Notes under the pieces: model-generated
Told to the model about the DNA's origin: nothing
Database searches by the model: none
Seen by the model: only the letters and a program-made list of their open reading frames with translations
Shown: positions 28,301-37,831 of the stretch, in pieces
How positions within the stretch are numbered: position 1 is the stretch's first letter
Layout: every line of letters starts with the position of its first letter
Program-made: the position numbers and the translations under genes
DNA from: a virus
IMG/VR virus record: IMGVR_UViG_3300025785_000031
Span: 1 to 46,993 of that record
Reading direction: 5' to 3' (one strand)
DNA length: 46,993 bases

Positions 28301-28878
28301 AAGTTACCATTAACAGTAATATTACCAGCACTAATATTGCCACTATACGTTGGTAGGTATGCAGCAACATTTGAATTGCTATATATACTGCTACCACCAC
28401 CGCCAAATGCTAAACCATTTCCATAGTAATAAGCATTGCTGTAAATCGCAGTGTTTGCAGTGATGTTAGTAGCAGTTACATTAGAAAAATTACTGCCAAG
28501 ATTGGCAAACGTAATATTTGAAGTACCAACAATAATATTACCGATGGTAGTTACATAATAAAAACGCTGACCATAGTTTGTGCCTTCATTAACATAAACA
28601 AGAAGACCAGTTGTGATACTATATGGTTGTGCAGCATCTTGCGCACGTGTCCAAGTACCATTACTTCCACTGCCTAATGTGCTTACATAATAGATGCCAT
28701 TTTGGTTTGTGATAGTTTGACCTTGAACAAGTATGCGATCATTAGCAGCAAGCGTTACACCGTCAAGTGTATTTGGCGCGCCACCACTTAGTGTAATATT
28801 CGTGAAACTAGTAGCACGGCAACTGTTTTTAAAGTCGCTGTCTAAAATATTTTCAGCACGAACCCTTGTTAAAGCCAT
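25324..28878 (-). CDS. Long tail-fibre-like protein with C1q-like C-terminal head
   Basis: 1184 aa. N-terminal module TLDGVTLAANDRILVQGQ ... GTWTRAQDA (residues 35-85) is a known phage-fibre entry domain. The long middle consists of TNITSVGTL, AGTIGN and AQTANVYA repeats, including a 147-bp DNA repeat, and a 150-aa module shared with three neighbours (near 26655-27095). The last about 135 residues (RPAFRVSGNG ... GGYLNTSTGYFTAPVAGLYQVNI ... NWSVAYIG) look like a C1q/TNF-type trimeric jelly-roll head, a plausible receptor-binding tip. AATAAATA motif upstream. Confidence 0.78.
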   Translation of the reverse strand: MALTRVRAENILDSDFKNSCRATSFTNITLSGGAPNTLDGVTLAANDRILVQGQTITNQNGIYYVSTLGSGSNGTWTRAQDAAQPYSITTGLLVYVNEGTNYGQRFYYVTTIGNIIVGTSNITFANLGSNFSNVTATNITANTAIYSNAYYYGNGLAFGGGGSSIYSNSNVAAYLPTYSGNISAGNITVNGNLFVTGNITTQNYETITQTEYANSIIASGNITAQTANVYASNVVANTGLYGYIATNAQTNITSVGTLSALTVSGTTNLQGTVNAGGTINAATLLATSIGNSASSITGTLQTAAQTNITSVGTLGSLAVTGAVNANTFNGIAVYAGTIGNTGATLTGTLSTATQTNITSVGTLGSLAVTGAVSANTFNGVAVYAGTIGNSGSTLTGTLSTASQTNITSVGTLTSLNSTGTIAAPTVIAGTIGNAGAVLYGTLNSQSASQTNITSTGALTSPSFTTSNGGQVTGYLTGAIGANTANTGTFTTITATTAIHGTISSGSIVGYLNGALGANTPNTVVATSVTTSSGGQITGYHTGAIGANTPNSGVFTTASTSGNLTVGGNLNLTGNVVNITSNVYSQGGIFYGTIPTGFNALYAGQSTFTPLAQTVVQVSDNYNNFAQINHQNSNSGSAASTDYVATADNGTQNDGYIDLGINSSTFAQGTLDRANDGFLYMAGNTTTLGGNLIIGTLAANDIVFGLAGSSPANEFARMRANTNSFVISSTTATTSTSTGALQVRGGVGVAGAVYANNFNGVSLYAGTIGNTGAALVGTLSTNAQPYVTSVGTLTSLAASGNITAQTANAYASYIVANSGLSGTLITNAQPYVTSVGTLNGVVSSGNITAQTANVYAANLVGNTGIYGAQYYWSNGNVFSSGSSGVTLTTSNTAPSSPTAGAQWYQGNTDILYEYIKDATGASYWVDISTRSLISNSVTAGAFTTLSASGNTTLNNYANIYIANGSTSTTSALTIVGNVYGQGGSGYLDFLKLQNTYSAATNPNKFFRVNSTGGIEIVNSAYTNTIFQMQDSGDTTIAGNLTVSGSAGITMPNRPAFRVSGNGASIASTVTVSGGYFVVDYNQGGYLNTSTGYFTAPVAGLYQVNIVVRASANNVPSAQIIVRKTTAIGSVTTSQIMIEYASNTTMNHTGGSTIVKMAVNDTLRFDVTVGTITFDGNDNWSVAYIG
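27680..27973 (-). repeat. 147-bp tandem repeat, two copies
   Basis: In-frame 49-codon repeat in the fibre gene; equivalent sites at 27680 and 27827 are 147 bp apart. Encodes LGSLAVTGAV, ANTFNG and VYAGTIGN motifs. Confidence 0.65.
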
Positions 28879-28895
28879 TTGTTAATCCTGTAAGG

Positions 28896-28903
28896 TATTT
28901 ATT
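28896..28903 (-). promoter_or_regulatory. Late-type promoter motif AATAAATA
   Basis: AATAAATA on the minus strand, 17 nt upstream of the ATG at 28878, with ACAGGA as ribosome site between. Confidence 0.6.
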
Positions 28904-28908
28904 GATAC

Positions 28909-30513
28909 TTACAGACGACCAACTACCACCTCTATAACACCCACTCCATCGCCAAAATTTTCTAATGCTTTGCCAATAACGCTGCCCATTTTTGGATTGT
29001 TTTCACTACGAGCAGTTCCATCTCCATTGGATACCATCATTTGTCCCTTACGAACAGGTCCAGTAACTTTAGTTGGCACACGACCCTGAAGTGCGATATA
29101 CAAACCATCAGCATCGCTGTTCATCATATAAGCAGGATTAGTTGATACGACACCAGCAACATATTGACTACCATCAATATTGCTTAGAGTTACTTCTGCA
29201 TCACCACCAAAATCAACAACAGTTCCACTTTCATATTCTGCGTCGCTTGTATAACGTTCGGCCAAGTCGGCGTATTTTGCAGTAGTTGAAGTTCCAAGGA
29301 AGTTTACAGCATATACGTTATTAAAATATTGTGAACCTGTTCCACCAATATTAATACTTGCGTTACTGCTTGGAACAATTGCACCACTAACTGTAAGACC
29401 GCTCAATGTACCAACACTTGTAATATTGGTCTGTGCAGCACTTGCACTATTAAGTGTTCCATATAATACAGCACCGCTATTGCCAATTGTACCAGCTTGT
29501 ACAGTAGGTGCGCTTAGAGTATCTGTTGTATTAATTACTGTTGTATTAATAAATGTAGTATTGCCTGCTACTTTCAATGCATTAACAATATTAAAATTGC
29601 CGCTTGTATCAATAAATGCTGCAGTAGTATTATTTTGTTTAAAATTAACTTGTGTATTTGTATATGAACCTACATGAACATTGCTTGTATCGGCAATTAC
29701 ATAACCACTAACCCCACCAGTGGCAGTTTGAACATATATATTTCCATAACCATTACTTTGTAAAGAAGTATTGCCTGTTACAACTACAGAACCGTTTGCT
29801 CCAATAAAAGCTGGTGTTTGTCCTGCAACTTTAAAATTTAATTGTGTAGCCGATGCTGCACCAATATGAACATAATTTGAATCAGCAGTAAGATATCCAA
29901 CATTTGTTCCACTGACAGAAGAAACGTTTGCTGCGGTTACAGTACCGCTAATTCCAGCGCCACCATTAACAATTAATGCGCCAGTTGATGTAGATGTTGA
30001 AGTGGTTGAACTACTAACCACGAAACTATTAGTGTTAGCACGAAAACGTGCTATTTCATTACCAGTTGCAGAACCAGCAAGAGAAAATACAATATCTTTT
30101 AAAGTATAGGTAGAAATAACAAGATTACCACCACCAGTACTTGTATTGCCAGCAACATATAGATATCCATCATTTGGACCAGTTAAGTTATATGCTGCTT
30201 GGTTGTATCCACTGCTATTAATACCAAAATCAATAAATGTATCATTGTCATTTCCATTATTTGCTACTGCAACAATATCTGTTGTTGCTTGATTTCCATT
30301 GTTTTGATTTTGTACTACTAACTGAACATAGTTGTTAATATTATCACCATGTTGCAATCTTGCATACAGCGGAGTATAATTTAAACTAGTGCCTAAAAAA
30401 ACTGAACCAGTTATTGTTATATTACCGCTGGAATTTATATTGCCTGTGGCAGCATCAATTGTTGTTGGTCCTACGGTAAGACCATTATGTACCGTAAAAT
30501 TTGTATTTGCCAT
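28909..30513 (-). CDS. Tail-fibre-like protein with Peptidase_G2-like C-terminus
   Basis: 534 aa. Starts MANTNFTVHNGLTVGPTTID, then the shared module NGYLYVAGNT ... ANTNSFVVSS (DNA about 29965-30385), Asn/Thr-rich shaft, and a C-terminus nearly parallel to the gene at 21181: KYADLAERYTSD, GTVVDFGGDAEV, VAGVVSTNPAYMMN, GRVPTKVTGPVRKGQ, GKALENF and IEVVVGRL. The repeated end suggests an intramolecular trimerisation chaperone. GGGAG lies before the ATG; no late motif is visible in the 24-nt gap, so it is probably read through from 36867. Confidence 0.75.
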   Translation of the reverse strand: MANTNFTVHNGLTVGPTTIDAATGNINSSGNITITGSVFLGTSLNYTPLYARLQHGDNINNYVQLVVQNQNNGNQATTDIVAVANNGNDNDTFIDFGINSSGYNQAAYNLTGPNDGYLYVAGNTSTGGGNLVISTYTLKDIVFSLAGSATGNEIARFRANTNSFVVSSSTTSTSTSTGALIVNGGAGISGTVTAANVSSVSGTNVGYLTADSNYVHIGAASATQLNFKVAGQTPAFIGANGSVVVTGNTSLQSNGYGNIYVQTATGGVSGYVIADTSNVHVGSYTNTQVNFKQNNTTAAFIDTSGNFNIVNALKVAGNTTFINTTVINTTDTLSAPTVQAGTIGNSGAVLYGTLNSASAAQTNITSVGTLSGLTVSGAIVPSSNASINIGGTGSQYFNNVYAVNFLGTSTTAKYADLAERYTSDAEYESGTVVDFGGDAEVTLSNIDGSQYVAGVVSTNPAYMMNSDADGLYIALQGRVPTKVTGPVRKGQMMVSNGDGTARSENNPKMGSVIGKALENFGDGVGVIEVVVGRL

Positions 30514-30537
30514 AGTTCCATATCTCCCTGCTGGCTA

Positions 30538-33500
30538 TTATACTGGCATATAAGTTTGGAATACCGTAGCAGTTGCCGTGCTGCTCCAAGTATTTGCGGT
30601 CACATTAACATTACCACCACTAATTGATGAACTAAATGTAGCAAGTGCGTTTGCGCCAGTATTAACTACGCCATAAACTTGACTTGTTGCAGTAGTTCCA
30701 TTATGTGCAACAATAAGTTCCGCTCCACAATATACACCGTTTGTGCTATCACTTACCTTGATCACATACTTTGCAACACGATAAGTTGATGTAGGGAAGG
30801 TATCAATTGTAGTTGGAGTATTCTGTGTTAGCGTTGTTGGATTAACTGCCGGTGCAAGACCACCAGTAATATAAACGCTACTGTTTGCTTGAACTGCAGC
30901 ACTACCACCAGTACTTCCACTAATACCAGTTACTGTTGTTGTAGCAGAAACCACACGAGCATCAATAATATCAGTTGATATTGGTGCTTCTGTAAATGTC
31001 AGTACGTTGCCACTTACACTATATGCAGTAGTTGGAATTTGTAGAACACCGTTAACACTTACGAACGTACCGTTTGTTGTGCTGTTTTGTGCTAATGTAA
31101 ATGTAGTTGTGCTTCCATCACCTGTAAATGAACTTTCAGTGATGGTAGTATAAGCACCTTGCGCACCAACCCAAGCAGAAGTAGAAGCATTATAGTATTC
31201 AAATTGAGAACTAGTGGTATTGTAACGAATCATACCAGCAGCGCCTGTTGCAGGACGTTGTGAAGTTGTACCAACTGGAATCTGAATACTGTCTGTGCTG
31301 TTAATTTCTAGACTTGCACCGGCAGTGATTGCATTTGGAGCAACCTTGATACCAACTTGACCAGTTGCACCACTTGTAACAAGTAGATTCTGATAACCAG
31401 CAGCACTGTTACCATGTACTACAAGGTTTGCAGCAACTTGTGCAGCATTAACTGTTAGGTTAGCATTGCGTGGCACATAAACATTTAGATTTCCAACACC
31501 ATCATAAGTGCTAATGTTTTGTGTATAAACACCTGCTGTTACGCTGTTTGTGATAACGCTATTGCATGTGTTTATGTTACCATTAACGCTTAGATTGTTC
31601 AAGAAACCAACACTTTGTAGGCTTGAAGCAGTTACACCACTTGCAAGTGTTGTGCCAGTTAAGTTATTAGCATCTACAGTGACAGTAATATCACTTGTTC
31701 CATCAAATGGTGTGCCATTGATGTTTCTTGCAGTTTGAAGTTTTGTTGCACTACCAGCGTTACCACTTACACTGCCCGTAATCGTAGCAGTAACCGTTAA
31801 ATTAGCAAGAGTTCCAACAGCTACGATATTTGGTTGATATCCAGTTGTTAGATAACCAGTATGTAGTGTATTTGTATTACCAACTTGAACTGCAGTGATA
31901 TAGTTTGCTGCAATATTTCCATTATAAACTGTTAGATAAGCACCAGCATTAGTATTGCTATATGTAGCAGCAGCAATAGTGGCTGCGATACTTACACCGT
32001 TTGGATAGAAGAAGTTAGTTGCCACTGCGCCAGTATTTGCTACCACATAAGCAGCATATACGTTTGCAGTTTGCGCAGTAATGTTACCACTTGTTGTTAG
32101 TGATGTTAGAGTTCCAACACTTGTAATATTTGGTTGGCTTGGTGTAGCACTACCAATAGTACCTTCAAGAATTGTACTTGTATTACCAACTTGGAAAGCA
32201 CTGATTGCATTAACACTTGCATTGCCTGTTAGGTTGATACTTGCGCCGTTGAATACGGCACCAGCATTGCCGATTGTACCAGCATTGATAGTTGGCGCAG
32301 AAACCGTACCACTAACTGTTAGTGATGTCAGAGTACCAAGAGAAGTAATATTTGGCTGACTTGGTGTAGCACTACCAATTGTACCTTCAAGAATTGTACT
32401 TGTATTACCGATTTGGAAAGCACTAATAGCATTAACACTTGCATTACCTGTTAGGTTAATACTTGCACCGTTAAATGCAGCACCGCTATTTCCAATTGTA
32501 CCCGCATTGATTGATGATGCAGCAGCAGTACCACTTACTGTAAGTGATGTTAGAGTTCCAAGAGAAGTAATGTTTGGTTGACTTGGAGTAGCACTACCAA
32601 TTGTACCTTCAAGAATTGTACTTGTATTACCGACCTGATACGCACTAATTGCATTAACACTTGCATTACCTGTTAAATTGATGCTTGTACCATTGAATGT
32701 TGCGCCGCTGTTTCCAATCGTTGCAGCATTTAGAGTTGCAGCATAAAGTGTTCCATTAACGTTAGCAGTAGTGAATACACCACTGTTTGCTACGTTAGCA
32801 CCAATTGCACCAGTTAGGTATGCAGTTACTTGACCACCACTATTAGTTGTTAAACTGCTTGGGCTTAATGTTCCAGTATAAGTTGGAAGATATGTAGCAA
32901 CGTTACTATTGCTGTACAGACCAGTGATAGTGCTTGTAAGTGAAGCACCGTTGCTCCAATAGAACTGACCACCATAAAGCGCAGTGTTGCCGATTACGTT
33001 AGCAGCATATACGTTTGCAGTTTGAGCAGTTATATTACCACTTGCAGTGACAGTAGTGAATACGCCACTATTAGCAGTATTTGCACCAATTGCACCATTA
33101 AAGTAACCAACAACTTGACCACCACCACTAGTAGTGACACTTGCTGCTTTTAAACTATTGGCAACGGTTGTTGTGCCAGTTGATGCACCAATGTTTACAC
33201 TAGTTGCTGCACCACCAAGATTAATGGTAGTTGAACTTAAATTGAATAAGGTAACAGTTGCTTGGTCAGTGGTAAGAGTAGCATTACTATTGAAAGCAGC
33301 ACCACCAGTTGTTGTAAGAGTTGTAAATGCACCACTATTAGCCGTGTTGGCACCAATTGCACCTGTTAGGTAACCAGTAACCTGTCCAGTGCTAGTTACA
33401 CCAGTGAATACGCCGCTTGATGGTGTTGTAGAACCAATAGGGGTGTTCTGAATGCTGCCTGCATATAGCGCACCAGCAATACCAGCGCCACCAGCAACTT

Positions 33501-36500
33501 GCAGAGCACCACTAGTTGAACTACTTGAAGTTGTAGTATTTTGAACTAGCAAAGCGCCAAGTTTAAGTGTATCATAAACTGTATTACTGTTAAAGGAAAC
33601 AACGTTACCACTTGGTTCGCCAACGTTGCTGAATAGATACCATTCATTATCAACATAATTTCTAACAAGACCAGTATGTTGGTAATTATTATTATTTCCG
33701 CCAATAAAGTGACCGTAGAAACCAATATCATAGTTGTAATTACTAATACCATAACTTTGCAAGTATAGCAATGGTTCTTGAACTGTTAGTATTGATTGTT
33801 GCACGGCTTGAAGATTTCCAACAATCAGATTACCTGCAATATAAGAGTCGCCAGCAACATAGAAACCACCACTAATTTGTAGCGCACCTTGACCAGCAGC
33901 ATATGAATTAGCAGTATTTGTTATGCTTACAGTTGTAAATGTAGCACTGTTTGCAGCATTTGCACCGATAGTTCCATTTAGATAACCAGTGATGTTGTTT
34001 AGTGCAGTAATATTGCCTGCTAGCAAGTTACCAGTGTAAGTTGTTAGGTATGCAGCAGCATTTGTATTGCTATAAGCACTATTAATTACCGCATTAAGAA
34101 TGTTCACACCGTTTGCATAATAATAAATTGGGCTGTAACTTGCAGTTCCTACATAAAGATTACCGCTAACGCCAGCACCGCCACGAACTTGTAGCGCACC
34201 GCTTGTTGTGCTAGTTGCAGAGGTTGTGCTGCTAATTACAAAACTGTTTGTATTTGCACGCATACGAGCAAATTCGTTTGCAGTGCCAATTCCACCAAGT
34301 GAGTAAATAATGTCATTTGCAGTAGTTGTGCTAATTACAAGGTTACCGCCGCCAGTTGTTGTATTACCAGCAACATAAAGATAACCATCGTTTGCTGCCT
34401 GTAAACCATAGGTAGCATTTACATAACCACTACTATTGATACCCAAATCAATATAGGTATCATTATCACTACCATTATTCGCTGTAGCAATAAAGTCAGT
34501 ACTTGCACTTGAGCCACTGTTTGTATTCTGTTCGTTTACTTGTACGAATCCGTTATAGTTACCACTGATTTGAACAAGAGTTTGTGCAAGTGGTGTATAA
34601 CTGCTTTGACCAGCATAGAGTGCATTAAATCCAGTAGTTGCGGCACCATAGAAAATACCACCCTGTGAGTAAACATTTGCAGTTATATTAACTACGTTAC
34701 CTGTTAGATTTAAGTTACCACCAACAGTTAAGTTACCACTTGTGCTTGCTGTTGTGAATACACCACTATTTGCAGTGTTAGCACCAATCGCACCATTAAA
34801 GTAACCAACAACCTGACCACCGCCAGTAATAGTTCCCTGTGCTGTTAGCGCACCACTTGCAGTTAGGGTTGTAAATGCACCGCTATTAGCAGTATTTGCA
34901 CCAATTGCACCAGTGTGATAACCAGTAATCTGTCCGCCACTATTTGTGGTTAGGCTACTTGGTGATAATGTTCCAGTATAAGTTGGAAGATATGAGTTGA
35001 CATTGCTATTGCTGTATGTACCAGTAATTGTTGATGCAAATGAAACACCGTTTGCCCAATATGCGCCAGTTGCAGTAATGTTACCATATATAGCACCGTT
35101 GGCATATACAAATGTTCCACCAGGACCACTCAAACTTCCGTTATTATTAAATGTATATTGATATGAAGCAGGTTTAATACTAATTTGATATGGTCCAACA
35201 ATTGCCAAATCAAGTGAGTTATCTTCAAGTATTGACGCTCCACCAACTGTAAATTGAATCTTTGGTGTTGCAAGTTGTGTAATTGCATTAAAGTTGTTAG
35301 CATAAGCATTTGCATAATAATTGGTGCTATTACCAAGATAATATGATGTGTTAGCAAGAGGTATTAAATTACCAGTTGCAAGATTGCCAATATTTCCATT
35401 ATAAGTTGGCAGATAAGAAGCAGCATTTGCGTTACTATATGCGCTTGCAGTAATAGCATTAAGAATGTTTATGCCGTTTGAATAATAATAAATTGGGCTA
35501 TAACTTGCAGTATTTGCAACAAAGTTAGCGCCATATACGTTAGCAGTTTGTGCTGTAATATTACCAGTTGAGTTTAATGATGTTAGTGTACCAAGAGAAG
35601 TAATATTTGGCTGACTTGGAGTAGCACTACCAATTGTACCTTCAAGAATTGTACTTGTATTACCAACCTGATAAGCACTAATTGCATTAATACTTGCATT
35701 ACCTGTTAGGTTGATACTTGCACCGTTGAATACGGCACCACTATTGCCAATAGTTCCAGCATTTACAGTAGGGGCAGAAACAGTTCCTTGTGCAGTGATT
35801 GTACTAGTTGCTGTAACAGTTGTAAATGCACCACTATTTGCGCTATTAGCACCAATGGCACCTGTTAAATAACCACTTACTTGACCGCCGCCAGTTGCTG
35901 TATAACTTGCTGCCTGACTTGCACCAGTCATAGTGCTTGTTGCACCAGAGATTGCAGTACCGCTGTTACCAATTGTCGCAGCATTTACAGTCGCAGCATA
36001 AAGAGTACCATTAACATTTGCAGCAGTGAATGTGCCACTAGCAGGTCCAGTATTACCGATTACGGTATTATTAATACTTGCAGTTTGGATACCAAGTTGT
36101 AAATTAGTATTTGGATCAGTTACTTGAAGATAACCGCCACCATCGCTTACTGCAATAGCACCAAGATAAATTGTTGTGCCTTTAATCCAAAGATTTGCAA
36201 AACGATTAGTAGATGAACCCAGTGAATAAGTGTTAGATGCGCTTGGAATGATATTACCAGTTACTAGGATATTGCCCTGAATAGTAGCATTACCTGTGGT
36301 AGAAAGAGTTGTAAATGCACCGCTATTAGCAGTATTTGCGCCAATTGCGCCAGTAAAGTAACCAGTAAATTGACCACCACCTGTCGCAGTAAAATTTGGT
36401 GCCTGTAAAGCAGAAGTTACAGTAAGTGTTCCAATAGTAGCATTGTTTAATACGATGCCATATGCTTGTAGGTTAGCATATCCACTGTTATTAATTGTTC

Positions 36501-36867
36501 CAAAAGTTGTGCTACTTGTACTTTCTGTAGTATATTGTAGTTGGAATTGTTTAGCAGCTTCTTCCCAAATAAAAGCAACGTTAGTTTGGTTACCACGTCC
36601 CATAACCATACCGAGGTCATATGAAGGCGCACCGCTTTGGTTGCGGTTAATAGAAAAAAGTGGGTCTGCAATAACAACGTTTGTAGTATCTAACGTAGTA
36701 GTATTACCATTGACCGTAAGATTTCCAATGGTCATATTGCCGGTATATGTAAAGTTGTCGCTTAATAATCCACCCGTTACACTTTTAGCGACCAATTTTG
36801 CTGATGCATTAATGTCGCTATTATAAACTTGGTTATTACGAATTCTTGTTAAACTGCCACCACTCAT
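30538..36867 (-). CDS. Giant tail-fibre-like protein (2109 aa)
   Basis: The largest gene of the window. N-terminal region LTRIRNNQVYNSDINASAK to ADPLFSINRNQSG recurs in phage structural proteins. The body is Asn/Thr/Gly/Ala-rich repeats (GQVVGYFNGAIGANTANSG, AQTANVYAAN, ILEGTIGSATPSQPNITS), with three tandem 222-bp units at 32125-32735 and the shared 150-aa module near 34190-34640. Near the C-terminus come VGTTSQRPATGAAGMIRYNT and SFTGDGSTTTFTLAQN, modules also present at 41555 and 45753. Expected to be an extended virion fibre. CTAAATA motif 22 nt upstream. Confidence 0.78.
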   Translation of the reverse strand: MSGGSLTRIRNNQVYNSDINASAKLVAKSVTGGLLSDNFTYTGNMTIGNLTVNGNTTTLDTTNVVIADPLFSINRNQSGAPSYDLGMVMGRGNQTNVAFIWEEAAKQFQLQYTTESTSSTTFGTINNSGYANLQAYGIVLNNATIGTLTVTSALQAPNFTATGGGQFTGYFTGAIGANTANSGAFTTLSTTGNATIQGNILVTGNIIPSASNTYSLGSSTNRFANLWIKGTTIYLGAIAVSDGGGYLQVTDPNTNLQLGIQTASINNTVIGNTGPASGTFTAANVNGTLYAATVNAATIGNSGTAISGATSTMTGASQAASYTATGGGQVSGYLTGAIGANSANSGAFTTVTATSTITAQGTVSAPTVNAGTIGNSGAVFNGASINLTGNASINAISAYQVGNTSTILEGTIGSATPSQPNITSLGTLTSLNSTGNITAQTANVYGANFVANTASYSPIYYYSNGINILNAITASAYSNANAASYLPTYNGNIGNLATGNLIPLANTSYYLGNSTNYYANAYANNFNAITQLATPKIQFTVGGASILEDNSLDLAIVGPYQISIKPASYQYTFNNNGSLSGPGGTFVYANGAIYGNITATGAYWANGVSFASTITGTYSNSNVNSYLPTYTGTLSPSSLTTNSGGQITGYHTGAIGANTANSGAFTTLTASGALTAQGTITGGGQVVGYFNGAIGANTANSGVFTTASTSGNLTVGGNLNLTGNVVNITANVYSQGGIFYGAATTGFNALYAGQSSYTPLAQTLVQISGNYNGFVQVNEQNTNSGSSASTDFIATANNGSDNDTYIDLGINSSGYVNATYGLQAANDGYLYVAGNTTTGGGNLVISTTTANDIIYSLGGIGTANEFARMRANTNSFVISSTTSATSTTSGALQVRGGAGVSGNLYVGTASYSPIYYYANGVNILNAVINSAYSNTNAAAYLTTYTGNLLAGNITALNNITGYLNGTIGANAANSATFTTVSITNTANSYAAGQGALQISGGFYVAGDSYIAGNLIVGNLQAVQQSILTVQEPLLYLQSYGISNYNYDIGFYGHFIGGNNNNYQHTGLVRNYVDNEWYLFSNVGEPSGNVVSFNSNTVYDTLKLGALLVQNTTTSSSSTSGALQVAGGAGIAGALYAGSIQNTPIGSTTPSSGVFTGVTSTGQVTGYLTGAIGANTANSGAFTTLTTTGGAAFNSNATLTTDQATVTLFNLSSTTINLGGAATSVNIGASTGTTTVANSLKAASVTTSGGGQVVGYFNGAIGANTANSGVFTTVTASGNITAQTANVYAANVIGNTALYGGQFYWSNGASLTSTITGLYSNSNVATYLPTYTGTLSPSSLTTNSGGQVTAYLTGAIGANVANSGVFTTANVNGTLYAATLNAATIGNSGATFNGTSINLTGNASVNAISAYQVGNTSTILEGTIGSATPSQPNITSLGTLTSLTVSGTAAASSINAGTIGNSGAAFNGASINLTGNASVNAISAFQIGNTSTILEGTIGSATPSQPNITSLGTLTSLTVSGTVSAPTINAGTIGNAGAVFNGASINLTGNASVNAISAFQVGNTSTILEGTIGSATPSQPNITSVGTLTSLTTSGNITAQTANVYAAYVVANTGAVATNFFYPNGVSIAATIAAATYSNTNAGAYLTVYNGNIAANYITAVQVGNTNTLHTGYLTTGYQPNIVAVGTLANLTVTATITGSVSGNAGSATKLQTARNINGTPFDGTSDITVTVDANNLTGTTLASGVTASSLQSVGFLNNLSVNGNINTCNSVITNSVTAGVYTQNISTYDGVGNLNVYVPRNANLTVNAAQVAANLVVHGNSAAGYQNLLVTSGATGQVGIKVAPNAITAGASLEINSTDSIQIPVGTTSQRPATGAAGMIRYNTTSSQFEYYNASTSAWVGAQGAYTTITESSFTGDGSTTTFTLAQNSTTNGTFVSVNGVLQIPTTAYSVSGNVLTFTEAPISTDIIDARVVSATTTVTGISGSTGGSAAVQANSSVYITGGLAPAVNPTTLTQNTPTTIDTFPTSTYRVAKYVIKVSDSTNGVYCGAELIVAHNGTTATSQVYGVVNTGANALATFSSSISGGNVNVTANTWSSTATATVFQTYMPV
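32125..32735 (-). repeat. 222-bp tandem repeat, nearly three copies
   Basis: Equivalent sites at 32125, 32347 and 32569 are each 222 bp (74 codons) apart. The unit encodes ILEGTIGSATPSQPNITS, LTVSGT and NLTGNASVNAIS. A further dispersed copy lies near 35600-35770. Confidence 0.8.
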
Positions 36868-36888
36868 GCTAAAAATACTCCCACGAAG

Positions 36889-36895
36889 TATTTAG
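36889..36895 (-). promoter_or_regulatory. Late-type promoter motif CTAAATA
   Basis: CTAAATA on the minus strand, 21 nt upstream of the ATG at 36867; a second TTAAATA lies at 36900-36906. Confidence 0.5.
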
Positions 36896-36911
36896 GAAGT
36901 ATTTAATTTTA

Positions 36912-37460
36912 TTAATCTATAGTATTGATATCTTGATTAAAATTTACTGCAGAAAAAACCATGACAGAACCACTTGAAAGTGGCGTAATAATATCAGCAA
37001 TATTGGCACAAACAAGAACACCACCAGCGTTCAACTGCCCACCACTATAAAGATTGCAATCAACTGTTGGTATATAACATTTCCCAACAGTAGTGCCATA
37101 TACTTGTCCAGCAGTTAATTCATGAATTTCGTGAATAACTTGATAAGTTGGATCGGTTGGAATAATACAAATATAAGAACTATTATCTTCTAATGCGGTG
37201 ATAGTAAAAGAATCAGTTTCAACATTACCTTCATAAGGAGCAACGTCACCAACGTTTCCAATTTGATCTGGAATAGAATCACCAAAACTGCCACGAAAAG
37301 AACCATTTAAAATATAATGTCTGCGAGCATAACTATCTGGATTTAATCCAACTCTACTTAATTTTCTAGTAATAAAATCACCAGCTTTAGTATAAACAGT
37401 TGTGTTTACTCTAAATTTTAAATCTGAAAAATAATGTGAATTACCTATGTTTATTGTCAT
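36912..37460 (-). CDS. Hypothetical virion-associated protein
   Basis: 182 aa, mostly beta by composition, with a basic N-terminal part (YTKAGDFITRKLSRVGLNP) and a Gly/Val-rich C-terminal half. No catalytic motif. ATGA overlap with the upstream 116-aa gene, so the pair is coupled. Placement between the giant fibre and the glycine-rich adhesins suggests a tail or adhesin-assembly role; not recognised. Confidence 0.6.
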   Translation of the reverse strand: MTINIGNSHYFSDLKFRVNTTVYTKAGDFITRKLSRVGLNPDSYARRHYILNGSFRGSFGDSIPDQIGNVGDVAPYEGNVETDSFTITALEDNSSYICIIPTDPTYQVIHEIHELTAGQVYGTTVGKCYIPTVDCNLYSGGQLNAGGVLVCANIADIITPLSSGSVMVFSAVNFNQDINTID

Positions 37461-37807
37461 CTTACCACAATATCGGTTAAACTATCTGATAAAGGAACTT
37501 CTTTTGGAGCAATATCTGCTATGTTTAGACTATGCGAAGTTCCAATTAAATCTCGCAAATCCATCATTTTTCCAGTATCACGTTCCATAGCTTCTTTAGT
37601 ATCTTGACTTTGTGCAATACTTAATCCACGTTCGCCAAGAAGTGGAATAAGCTGATCAATGGTATCTACGTTGAAATCATGTGGTTGAAAACTATAAATT
37701 GGATAATATTCGACTGAATTTTTGCTGTCATCTGTGCAAAAACTTACAAGCAGATGTCCGCCGTCGCTTTGATAATCATGAATTTTCATATGTAATGTTG
37801 TTGCCAT
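37457..37807 (-). CDS. Hypothetical protein (116 aa)
   Basis: Acidic, mixed alpha/beta. Contains HMKIHDYQSDGGHLLVSF, then VEYYPIYSFQPHDF and a helical segment around AMERDTGKMMDLRD. No known domain recognised. ATAAATA motif 18 nt upstream and AGGAAA before the ATG; coupled to the 182-aa gene. Possibly a fibre chaperone by context only. Confidence 0.6.
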   Translation of the reverse strand: MATTLHMKIHDYQSDGGHLLVSFCTDDSKNSVEYYPIYSFQPHDFNVDTIDQLIPLLGERGLSIAQSQDTKEAMERDTGKMMDLRDLIGTSHSLNIADIAPKEVPLSDSLTDIVVR

Positions 37808-37824
37808 TTTAATTTCCTAAAAAA

Positions 37825-37831
37825 TATTTAT
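37825..37831 (-). promoter_or_regulatory. Late-type promoter motif ATAAATA
   Basis: ATAAATA on the minus strand, 18 nt upstream of the ATG at 37807, overlapping the last codons of the 280-aa gene. Confidence 0.5.

Noticed and set aside
21830-32735. CRISPR-like arrays
   Set aside because: Repeats are long, in-frame and coding, without short palindromic repeats or unique spacers; no cas genes.
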